Positions 36,152-46,689 of a stretch of 64,000 bases of DNA are shown piece by piece. Below the pieces are notes generated by a model. The model ran no database searches. It was not told where the DNA came from and worked only from the letters and a program-made list of their open reading frames with translations. Source of the DNA: Phialocephala subalpina. Lineage: Eukaryota > Ascomycota > Leotiomycetes > Helotiales > Mollisiaceae. Every line of letters starts with the position of its first letter. The stretch's first letter is position 1. A program made the translations under genes and the position numbers. The DNA lies in NCBI GenBank assembly GCA_900073065.1, contig FJOG01000005.1:1107420-1171419 (forward strand), read 5' to 3'.

Positions 36152-36882
36152 GGAAGGTTCCTCGGGAATGGCGGATGTAAAATATGCAAGTGCAACCTGG
36201 TGGCGGTCGACTGTGCGACACAATGGCATGTTGCTAATGCAAAGCTGAAGAGGAAGGAGAGAACGGTGTGAAATTTTTTGATGAAAAGACGATGGTGCTT
36301 ACGAGTCTGGCTGAAAAGGCATTGTTTTTTGAAATTGCTTGCAATTGAAAGCTCGACAGCCAACGTGATCGATTGAGTCGAAAACATCTTCTGCTGCATG
36401 CGGAGTTGGATTCGGCGATTCGAGGAGTCCTCTCATTTCGGGTCGAATTTTTCCATTGAGAAGCGAGAGTTGGTCCGGTCGTAGCAGGAATCACCCCAGA
36501 GCTATGTACTCGGCCCTGGCTTCATCGTCTTTCCCCGTGTTGTTTGATGTGAAGTGGCACAAACTTCGGCTTTGACTTGTCAGATGCCATCATATCGTCT
36601 TCTTCGGTCCGGAAAATGTACTTGTTGTACGCTGGCGGTAATATTCGTAAGGAAATGGGATTTCCCAGTACCACTAACATCACCATTACCACTATGAGCT
36701 TCTAGTATGCTGATGATGAAACAGTAACCTGTACCGAACCACTCCTCGACACCTTCTCGAACGAGTTCACAATAGAGCTTCGCACGTGGTTTTGACGAAG
36801 CTCCAAACTCGTCAAAGCAACCACATCTCGAACTTCTTCTCGAAGAGCGACTTAGAAACAGCCCTCGACGATATCGAGCCAT

Positions 36883-39254
36883 TCACATCTCAAACTCCTG
36901 CACCAGATTACCCCAAAATCCCGTCGACAAGTCCCCGATGCCAGACTGAACACCATCCATCCCAAACAGCTCACGATAACTCCCTCCATCGAGACCGAAG
37001 TCAAATCCTTCAGACATCATATTGGAATCGAACATCCCGGATACATCCTCCATACCATTCTCTGCCATAAGGCCAGTACCCACGCGATCCACACTCTCAA
37101 TCTTTCCTTCTCTTTTTCGAATCCTCTCTTCCTTCTCACATTTCATAACTCTCACCACACCTGGGATCTCCATCTCTCCCTCCCAGCTTCCACCCGCAGA
37201 TGTTTTTCTCAATTCCGATTCTCTCGCATCCCAAGCACTCAACGTCAAAGCCGCAAGCGCGATATTGATAGGACTATCCCTCGCCAATCTACTACCTCCC
37301 ATCCTCTTCAAAAAGAAACCCTTGTTCAACACATCCCAAGCTTTCTCTACCAGCCCTACTGCCTTCTCTCCTCTCAGAGCAGAAAAGATAGGTGTCCGGA
37401 GAAATAAGAGGAGCAGGATTTGCGCAGCGAAAGGATAGTTCTTTTGTGTGTACCAATCTAGCCCACGAATCAGTACACCAATTTTCTTTCCAGAGGAAGA
37501 ATTGGAAACGAAGAATATGACATACGATAAAGACTCTTCTTCACCTCCCTCTTCCATTTCACCACCTGCTCAAATACTTCGGGTTCGGAATTTGTCGAGG
37601 GATCGGAGAGAGTGAGTAGTGAGTTGTATAAGTCGAGTTGGGTTAAAGTATGGGTGAAGAATGTTATCGTTTCCTCTTTCGTCGGACTTGGTGTCTTCCC
37701 CAAAGAAGCCTTTGGGAAATGTCGGTTATGGTGCAGGGTAATATAGATCTTTGAGAATGTGGAGCGGGCCATCAGGTTGGTGAGGCGATGGAAGGGGAGA
37801 GAAGTCTGCAAGTGTCGCAGGTATTTGTTGTCAATCCTCTCTTCCAATTCCTCCAAACTTCCATTCTGTCCAGTAGGATGCTTGAGATTGTGCAAGTAAC
37901 TCGCAATCTCATACCTGCACAACACAAACACCATCTCCGTCAACCCCTCACTCTCCCCGGGAAACTCCTTCATCTCGGGATACAAGTCAGAATCGTTGAT
38001 GTTGAGGGGTAGGTTTGTGTCCCAGCTTTGATTTAGAAGGGGTGAACCGCCGCCGGATAGTTCGGCGATGTGAATATCAAGATGGGCGATGGACCACCAG
38101 AGGCGTCGGCGTTGTTCAATCTGAAAGGGTGAGAGAGAGGGAGTGGTAACAGAGGTGTCGAGACCCATGCGGTGCGCGATTCTGATAGCGAGGCCGATGA
38201 GGGAGTAAAGGGATCGGGGATCGATGTTTAGGACGGAGGCGGACTGGAAAGATCAGTCAGTATACGGAGGTAGTCTCCGTTGTGAGGAGTTCTAAGTCGA
38301 CTTACGAGATATAAGACAAAAGCCTGGAGTGTGACAATGTCGGATGATTTGAGGAAGCTGGCGTTAACTAGAGCTTGATGAACGCCGTTCTTGAATTCCC
38401 TGGTCAACTCCGCTTGTTCTTTTCGAAACATATTTTGGCTCTCTTCGTTTGTCAGAGCAGTCGCTGCAAAGTAGTAAATGCTGAACATCAGCGCCTCCAG
38501 GCTTTTCGGCATGTTCTCTAAGTCTCCGCTTGCTTCCAAAACCCTCTGTTGAACCGTCGGTGCGTGGAGAATCTTCGTGAGCGGGTTGATCCGATCAAGG
38601 AAGATTTGCCAGAGACGGAAGATTTGGACTGGTGAGGGGTGGAGAGAGGCAAGATTTGTATCGGACATCTCTGAGGGAGCTCCCACGACGAAGACGTGTT
38701 GTCTATCTCCATATTCATCGAACATGGTGTCGTACGTAGACATGATAGGAGTTTTGAGAGGTTCCATCTCAGACGACGACCGCAGAATCTCCTCGCCATC
38801 AAGAAATTGGTCAGTTAACCCCGTTCCATTTGTCCTAGAGAACCTGTCAGCGATCAATATCCCATCTCCGCCGGATCATTGGGGCCTACTTCTCAAGATA
38901 TGGTGACCTCTCCCGCGAGCTCTGAGCACTTTCAGGCGGAGACCTGCCTCTGATCACGAGGCAATCACGTGCACTGGACTCTCCTCTTGCGATTTTATCG
39001 ATGTTCGCTCCATAGGCCTTGAGAGCATCCTCATATCTTCTCACGCGAATTAATAGGTCCGAGTAATGTGCCGGAGTCTTCTTCCGTCTGGAAGACGCCG
39101 CAAGAACGCACTCCACTCCCGCTTTGGAACAATTCGTGCAAGGTTCCTTCAAGTGCCTATCACACTTCACCTTCCGCTGCTGACATATTGTGCAGGGCTG
39201 AATTCTTGGAACGTGAGTGAGTGAAGAAGGTGTTGAGCCTCCATCCGGCGACAT
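36883..39254 (-). CDS. Zn2Cys6 transcription factor with fungal-specific regulatory domain
   Basis: Four exons (complement 38890-39254, 38306-38834, 37526-38243 and 36883-37457) give 728 residues. Residues 21-49 form the zinc cluster with the spacing CX2CX6CX7CX2CX6C (CTICQQRKVKC, then CTNCSKAGVEC). The middle region matches the fungal transcription-factor domain (LYSLIGLAIRIAHRMGL, RRRLWWSIAHLD). The product is a nuclear DNA-binding regulator. The frame is open upstream to another ATG at 39470; the start at 39254 gives the usual short N-terminus and leaves room for a promoter. It is divergent from the MFS transporter gene, whose control is its most likely job. Confidence 0.9.
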
Positions 39255-39350
39255 CGTGATTCTGTTTGCTGTTCTGCTCGTAACGTTGGTCTTGTGGTGA
39301 GGAGGATGGGACGAGACTCGCTTCTCTCGAAAAATAGGAGTTGAGGCCAG

Positions 39351-39366
39351 TCGGCGAAACTTCGCC
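39351..39366. promoter_or_regulatory. CGG-N10-CCG inverted repeat in a divergent promoter
   Basis: CGGCGAA-AC-TTCGCCG is a perfect 7-bp inverted repeat with terminal CGG/CCG triplets 10 bp apart, the architecture bound by Gal4-class Zn2Cys6 dimers. It lies between the regulator (start 39254) and the transporter (start 39625). The link to this regulator is an inference. Confidence 0.5.
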
Positions 39367-39624
39367 GCTTTGATCTTTCCGAGATTCGTGTCCCTGATGG
39401 TCTTTCTTTTCAACGTCTCGTCGCCGAGTCTTCCTTTACATTTGGATGACTGTTCACAAAAGGTATCCATTCATTCTTCTCGAAAATTACATGGAATATA
39501 AGGTAGGTGATGTTCAGCAGCTGAAAATGTTGATTTCTTGGTGCAAACCCTCCTTCCCTTTGCGTTTCAATCCTTCTGCTTCTCTTCGCACGCTCGCTTG
39601 CTCTCATTGTTTTTGTCTCTAGAA

Positions 39625-41404
39625 ATGAATCCAACAACACCTTCATCAGATGATAAAATCCATATCGAAAAATTCCAGAATGTCTCTGATATCGCGGGAC
39701 AAGATGTTAGCGACAATGACGGTCTCGAGAAGACGCCGGTGCAGGATGCAACATCCGAAGAAGAACACATCTATCCCAAAGGACTGCCACTTGCTCTTAC
39801 CTTGACTTCGTCTGCTTTGGCAATGTTTTTGATGGCTCTGGTATGTCATTGCTTCTTCGTCAATGTGCCTCTCGGTGTTAGAACCTTATCAACTGACCAA
39901 CCCCTAAGGACCGAACCATCATCGCGACAGCCATCCCCACAATCACAAATGAGTTCAACTCCTTGGGCGACATCGGGTACGAAGGTCCTTGAGATCTTAA
40001 AGCATTCTAACAACTAGCAGATGGTACGCTACAACCTACATGATCACCAACTGCGCTTTCCAACTCATGTTCGGCAAGATCTACAAATTCTACTCTACGA
40101 AATGGGTCTTTCTCGTCGCATTCAGCATCTTCGAAATCGGATCCGCCATCTGCGGTGCAGCACCCAACTCGGCAGCTCTCATCGTCGGACGAGCAATAGC
40201 AGGTCTTGGCGCTAGCGGAGTAGTTTCTGGCAGCATGATGATACTCGTCTACACCACACCTCTTCACAAACGTCCTATGTATGCTGCAATTTTTGCTGCC
40301 ACAGTGGGTGTAGCATCAATACTCGGACCAGTTCTCGGAGGAGTCTTGACTTCCAAAGTTTCATGGAGATGGTGCTTCTACATCAACCTGCCCATCGGAG
40401 CTTTCACGGTCCCTGTCATCATCTTCTGCCTTAAGACGCCAAGTCCAGACAAATCGAAACAGACACTCCTAGAGCAGCTAGCGAAGTTGGATCCTCTCGG
40501 CGCCCTCTGCTTCGTCCCAAGCATCATCTGTCTCGTCTTAGCTCTGCAATGGGGAGGAACCACATACGCCTGGAGTGACCGCCGAGTCGTCGCATGTCTA
40601 GTCATCTTCATCGTCTTCATGCTCGCATTCATCGCCCTTCAGATCTGGTCGGGAGACAAAGCAACAGTGCCACCTCGAATCATCAAGCAGAGATCCATCG
40701 CCTCCGGTGCCTGGCTCCAATTCTGCGGTGCAGGCTCAACATACATCCTGGCATACTATCTTCCCCTTTGGTTCCAGGCAGTCAAAGGCGTCAGCGCAGT
40801 TCAATCGGGTGTTCGAATCTTACCGACAGTTGTCACGATGATCATCGGAGCTTTTGCAGGCGGACTCATCACGAAGAAATCGGGCCATTACGTCCCAGCC
40901 GTGATAATCAGTGCCGTTGTTGCACCGATTGGACTTGGGTTGATTACAATGTTCCACCCTAACACAGGACATAAGAAATGGATTGGGTACCAGGTTATTT
41001 ATGGCATGGGACAGGGAACGTCGATGCAAGTCGCTCCCCTCGTTGCTCAGGCCGTTCTCGATAAGGCCGATGTCTCGATTGGTACTGCGGTTATGTTTTT
41101 TTCTCAGCAGCTTGGGAGTATTGTCTTCGTCGCGGTTAGTCAGAATGTGTTTCTTGATCGGTTGTTGAAGAACCTGAGTGGGATATCTGGACTGGATGCA
41201 AGCATAACACTTGAGACTGGCGCGACAGACTTGAGAAGTATTGTTCCAGTTGATGACTTGACAGCTGTTGTTGAAGCATACAACGGAGCTGTGGTAAAGA
41301 CGTTTGATATTGCGACTGTTTGTGCATGTTTGGTGGTTTTGTCTGCTGTGACGTTGGAGTGGAAGAGTATCAAGAAGAGGGAGGTTGAGAAGCCAACAAC
41401 ATAA
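39625..41404 (+). CDS. MFS transporter, DHA2-like 14-helix drug:H+ antiporter
   Basis: Three exons (39625-39840, 39909-39976 and 40021-41404) give 555 residues. An acidic cytoplasmic N-terminus of about 50 residues precedes the first helix. The sequence contains the [12 protein letters not shown] motif, [12 protein letters not shown], and the antiporter motif C ([20 protein letters not shown], then YINLPIGA). These mark proton-coupled efflux pumps of toxins or drugs in the plasma membrane. The start at 39625 is chosen over the upstream 39538 ATG because the latter adds a hydrophobic, non-conserved leader. The substrate is unknown; the neighbouring Zn2Cys6 gene suggests inducible expression. 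Confidence 0.9.
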
Positions 41405-41814
41405 CAAGAGAAAACTTAGATATAACTGCAATGGATCTATTGTACGATATAAGATGGATATTTGACTTCATAATTAGCTTATTACTTTGCCTACAACTTT
41501 TAATATCAAAATCTACCAGCTAGATCACGTGCTTGACATATAAAGATTGTGCGACATCGGTAGTATGAATGCTTGGTTCTGAGCCCAGCTGTGGTTCTGG
41601 CTTCATTCGCACGCTGAACCCCTTTAATTCTCCCCCTTCAGGTAGACCCTGAAGAGTTCATGTAGCTCGAAGCACGTGAGAACAGTATCCGTGCGGAGCA
41701 GGGATGTGTTGGCGGCACAGCAACTCGGTGAGTTCAGCTCCTTCCATGAACCTTCCTTCTTCATCAACCGTGTTGTGTCGAGTTCTTGCACTACCAAACT
41801 GTTAATCTATCTTC
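41405..41814. other. Intergenic region
   Basis: 3' end of the transporter gene and promoter of the 2EXR gene. Nothing else is recognised. Confidence 0.4.
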
Positions 41815-43392
41815 ATGGACCTGACATCGTTCCATCTATTCTCAAAGCTCCCGAGCGAGTAAGGACATTCGTGCTCATTGGTTCTTTTCCTCCTGGGACA
41901 TCCCTCCTTTCTCTTAAAGGCTTGGGAGACATTCTAGTCTGGTTTATGCTGATGAATCGTCTTTCGAGATACCATTTGACGGCTTTTTTAATGGTTATTT
42001 GATGGAAGACTGCTGACTTGATGTTATTCCAGGCTTCGCAACGAGATATGGGTAGCTGCACTCCCACAGCCCCGCCTTGTGCAGATACAGGAGGAGGAAG
42101 CCACTCCAGACTTCGACGAAGAAGATGATGACGACGACATGACATCCGACAATGAAGACTTTTTCGATAGTGACTACGGCGTAGACAGAACGAAAAATGA
42201 AAATATTATCGAGCTCGCCAAGAAGAACATGGCCTCTCTGGGAGCTGATGCGCTCAACGATCCAGCCAAAACTTGTGCTGACCTATTGGCCGAGATCACT
42301 GGATACAAAACTGACCGTATGCTTCAACGATTTCGATATATTTGGTCCGAAAGACGCCCTTGGGACAGGAATCAGAAACAACTGGAAGATTACGGATTCA
42401 CAACCGTAAGGACGAAACCCAGCATCCCGCCGCTACTGCTCCTGGAAGTTGGCGGACTTGAAGCACTGCACGACGCCACTCGCGAGAGTTACTTTTGGAG
42501 CAGAACCCCAATTCCTGCTCTGCTTCATACCTGTAGAGAGTCGCGTCACGCAATGCAATTGTGTGGGTACGAGCTCGCGTTTGCAGCTGAAAAATCAGAA
42601 CCAAGGATCTGGTTCAACTTCAAGCACGATGTACTTTACCTGACTAGTGGGAGATGGGGAAGTGAAAGAAACGTGGACGTCTTCGATACCGGCCCATGGA
42701 ACATTTACCAATTGCCACGCAAAGACCGCGGTCGCATTGAGAAGTTAGCCTTCGAAGATCGCTGGGAGGGTCAACATCACCTCGTCGACGCTGTTCCGCG
42801 ATTTCGACGCCTGAAAGAACTACTTTGGGTAGTGTATCACATCCCAGCTGACTATGAAGCACGATACTTGGGCAAGTACAAATATGACACAAGTAACGAC
42901 GAATGGGGCCATATAGAGACTGAAGCAGACCTCTGGGGCTATCTAGAATGCGACAGCATGGAGTTCATCGACTCAAAGGTCATTGCCGGATACCTGTCAG
43001 GATACTGTGGAGATTGCATGGGAGGCTCGTGTGAAATGTACTCTCGGGGCTTGAAGGGGTACCGCCGAAGAAATGGAGGAAGCAGCGAGGGGTACTTTAC
43101 TCTCAAGACTACCGAACTACTTTTCAAGCTCCGAGAGCACAAAATGATCCATCCGGGCTCATGGTCAATCCCCACCACGAAGATAGTGTTCGTTCTTACG
43201 AAGAAGCAAGCTGGTCTCATTCTTGATGGGCGAGAAAGATTTGTCCAGAAGATGCGCGAGGTGGAGATTTTTGAGAATGAACAAGGCCCACGATCGTATG
43301 ACAGGTTTTTTGGCCCTCGTCGAAGGTCGCTTGATGCTCCATTCGTCGACGAATGTGAAGTTCTCGACGATATGATGGCAATGGAATACTAA
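41815..43392 (+). CDS. 2EXR domain protein
   Basis: Two exons (41815-41858 and 42033-43392) give 467 residues. The short first exon supplies the start of the 2EXR signature: residues 5-31 read FHLFSKLPSE, then across the splice LRNEIWVAAL and PRLV. A canonical GTAAGG donor and CTGAC branch/CCAG acceptor support the 174-bp intron. An acidic Asp/Glu insertion follows at about residues 32-55. The HTCRESR box and the WFNFKHDVLYL strand occur later, as in other 2EXR proteins. The function is not established. Without the small exon the domain is unrecognisable, so automated models may miss it. Confidence 0.85.
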
Positions 43393-44283
43393 AATTTGGG
43401 ATGGTATTAAATCAGAATAGTTCTTATCAAGCTGGATCCAGGTCTCGACGACGTGGGATTTTGGACTCTGGGGCAGTTGTTGAAGGTGGGGGCTGAAATC
43501 GCGGGGTGCTCACACATTTCCCACGATTTCCATTTCCTATCCTTTCCTACTCGGCAGAAATTGATTCTCTCAGCACTCCAAGGCGTATGAGCAGGTATCG
43601 AGTAGTTCCGGTCTGCTGGAACAGCCTTTAAACACAGCTAGAGAAGAAGTCAACGTGCTTCACGTAACTTGTATATCCTTCACAATATGTTCGACAGCTT
43701 GTTCTTTCCAGTGTCAAGGTGTCCGAGGTTTATTCATCGGCCACTTAGTAGCTCGAGTAAATAAGATATTCCTTGGGACAGGTCATTGTAAATCTTCTAG
43801 CTAGAAATCCCAGATGTCAAGTACACGGTACATAGTTCTGTCGTTCTCGAATTTCCTTCCTCATCTCATGGTTCATCCCACCACCCCACTCTTCGACAGG
43901 AAGTGCCTTGCCTGAAAATCCACTGCTATCTCTCTAGCTTTATCAACTCCACAATGCCCATCATCACAAATTTTTTCAACTTTCCCAAGCTAGGCCATTG
44001 GCCGTGGCGGTCAGTAACTTTTTCGCTGCATCTGCGATAAGAGATGCGTTCGTCGCCGAACTCCTGGTTGTTGGGATCACCCAGAGTTCTCGACCTCACC
44101 TCGGAAATCCCATGCAAGATTGAGACGGGGCACTAGAGGAGTTCACAGCAATATGAATGAGTAAAACCTTGAACTTCAGAGATACGCTTGGACCAGAAGG
44201 ATTGCCGTTGGAAGTGTCTAAAGGTAGGAATATGGTTTTTTCTGTCTTGATTTTGAAGTTGTTGCTCGTCTCTCTCGATCAAG
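43393..44283. other. Intergenic region
   Basis: No gene is seen. Includes the 5' region of the nucleoside hydrolase gene. Confidence 0.4.
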
Positions 44284-45569
44284 ATGCAGTTCTTAAAGTC
44301 TCTTCTCGTCCTTTCCTCTCTCTCAGCTTCAATATATGCCTCTCCGTTCGCAAGAAGGAATACAACAGAAAAGAGATATGCAATCTTAGACAATGACTGG
44401 TCCACGGCAGGCTTCATACCCTTCCTGCTGGCGGTTGATGCCGGGATCAACGTCTTGGGCATCACTTCCTGTACGTCATCCTGTCGTTATACTCCGAGCA
44501 ATCGCTGACATACAACAGCTACTGCAAACACTTGGCAGAAACAGTGTGCATACCATGCATTGGCAACGCTCGAGATCGGAAACCTGAGCTGCATTCCAGT
44601 CTACTACGGCTCCACCTACCCATTAATTAACACCTATGAACGTTTCCAAGCGTGGGAAGCTGTTCACGGCGTTCTTCCATGGCAAGGAGTCTTCGCTCCT
44701 TACAACGCGACAGCTGAAGCTCTTGGCTCCGATCCCACTGCTGACAGCTCTGATCCAAACCGTATCTCGGCTGAGGCTTTTTTGGAGGGGTATCCGAACA
44801 CCACTGCTGTGACTGGAAAATCCGCTGCTCAGTTCATGATTGAACAAGTGAGAAAGTATCCGGGTCAAGTCAGCATCTATGCTGCTGGGGCTTTGACAAA
44901 TGTTGCCTTAGCTGTGAGGTTGGATGAGGACTTTGCGAGTTTGGCGAGGGAGTTGGTGATTATGGGTGGATATGTTGATGTGAACATGAACCAGGTAATA
45001 TTTTCGAGAATAAAATGCTGGTTGATCAAAAAGCTAATCTGATTTCCGTAGGCGACTGGAACAGTCAACCAAGCAGATATCAACTCCGACATCAACCTCA
45101 TGATCGACCCCGAAGCCACCAAGATCGCCCTCACGGCTGATTTCCCCAACATCGTCGTTGCCGGAAACGTCGCCAACCAAGTCATCTCCACTCAAGAATT
45201 CTTGGATGAGATCTATGAAGTCAAGAACCCTTACTCGAAGCTCATGTATGAGTACTACGGCACTATCTTTCCGTTCTGGGATGAGACCGCAATGGCTATC
45301 TTGATTGACCCCAGTATTGCTACGAATACTAGCACCGGTAAATCATCTTCAATGTTGAAAAGAGGAAGTTGAGACTGACGAGAATAGTTTACCTTGATGT
45401 CGATGTTGCGTATGCCAGTCCATCTTATGGCAACATTCATGTGTATCAGTCAGCTTTGATGCCTCCAAATATCAGAAATGTCACATATGTGAACAAGATT
45501 GATACTGCGAGGTTCAAGGCGATGATCAAGCACGCTGTTCAATATCCCAAGAGCTGTGCAGACTTATAA
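44284..45569 (+). CDS. Secreted inosine-uridine nucleoside hydrolase-like protein
   Basis: Four exons (44284-44470, 44519-44994, 45052-45337 and 45388-45569) give 376 residues. Residues 1-19 are a signal peptide. The N-terminal metal motif of the family (DxDxxxDD) is present only in part: ILDNDWSTAGF keeps the first Asp pair but lacks the tandem Asp. SIYAAGALTNVALAV, LVIMGGYVD and NINSDINLMIDPEAT-like segments are typical of the IunH fold. The expected role is extracellular cleavage of ribonucleosides for purine and pyrimidine salvage. The altered metal site, shared as far as I recall by some secreted fungal members, leaves activity uncertain. Confidence 0.85.
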
Positions 45570-46011
45570 AGTCTTGCACTTGTTATGACTTATGATTACA
45601 TATACAGTTAATTGTACATAATTTATAATAATACATAGTCTATAAATCGACCTCCCGTTCCTCGAATCAAATCCTTCGTGGCCATCCCTGGAAGGTCTTC
45701 AATATGAGTATCAGTGTGATACTATCCTGCCATGGACTTTGAAGCCAACGATTAGCTCCCGCTCAAACCCGTATCGAAAACCAATGAAATCAACAAATAC
45801 GAGCCTAGTTCCCGATGGTTTACGGCAATAAGATCCTCAAGATCTCGCCCCTTTCATCATATCTCGGAAGCGAATCTACCCCACATTACCCCGCACTCAC
45901 ATCCTTTATCACCTTGTTCTCAACCCCAGCTGCAGGAATATCCATCGAGGTATTATTTTTATTGCATTGACCAATCCGATCTTTCTTATCAACGTATTTA
46001 TACTTAGAAAT
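45570..46011. other. Intergenic region
   Basis: No gene is recognised. Confidence 0.4.
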
Positions 46012-46559
46012 ATGGAAGGTACATGTCTTTGTGGCGCTATCACGGTTCGGGTGAAGGATCCGGAGCTATTTTCGAGACGGAGGGGACATATTTGTCGTTG
46101 TACCAACTGCAAGAAGACTGCTGGTTCTGGTAAGGGTACTGTAAATTCGGGGAATTGGGTAGGGGCTGATGTATTGTGATAGCTTTGGCCACGAATCTCA
46201 TCATCGAAAATGAGAAGTTCGAGATCATTGGCGAGGAGAATTTGAAGAAATATACGGATACGAAGACTTTGAGTGGGACACCTCTTGGGAGATACTTCTG
46301 TTCGACTTGTGGAAAGTAAGCATTTGGTGTTTCTGCACTCCTGTACGACCCGATGATAGAACGGTGCTGATAGGGACGTAGTCCGATCAAATCTGTTACC
46401 CCGCTGTACGAGCGCAAGACGATTTTGAAGCTTGGTATATTTCCTCAGATTCCAACACCAGAGTGGGAATCGTTTTCTGCATCGAGACAGAAGTGGGAGG
46501 TGCCACTTGAAGGTGCGGTACAGTACAAGACGAAGAGTTTTGGGGATAAGTTGGAGTGA
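46012..46559 (+). CDS. GFA/CENP-V domain zinc-binding protein
   Basis: Three exons (46012-46129, 46183-46315 and 46382-46559) give 142 residues. The zinc ligands of the GFA fold are all visible: CLCGA near the start, CRCTNC at about residue 34, and CSTCGN at about residue 79 (split by the second intron). TLSGTPLGRYFC and PIKSVTPLYE are also typical. Members include glutathione-dependent formaldehyde-activating enzymes and many uncharacterised small proteins. The cytosolic enzyme role is a family inference. The acceptor at 46380-46381 is chosen because it recreates CGNP. Confidence 0.88.
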
Positions 46560-46689
46560 TATTGTAAGATATGCATGAGTACTGCAGCACAGACCCAAAA
46601 CATGCAAACATTTTCAAAATACAAATCGCTACGATAGATCCGCCTCTAGACCACTCTCAATCTATATAACTCAACCATCCATCAGCTAT

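Larger units (their letters stand above)
34576..36882. other. Gene-poor interval of 2.3 kb
   Basis: No confident gene. It contains a GGGCAT microsatellite (35602-35631), three copies of CTCGAGGG at 35157-35179, a third G-rich element (35404-35422), and a doubtful 71-codon plus frame at 35936-36151. Confidence 0.4.

Noticed and set aside
40820..41431. 203-codon minus frame opposite the MFS transporter
   Set aside because: Antisense shadow of a strongly supported transporter; cysteine/asparagine-rich composition without domains.
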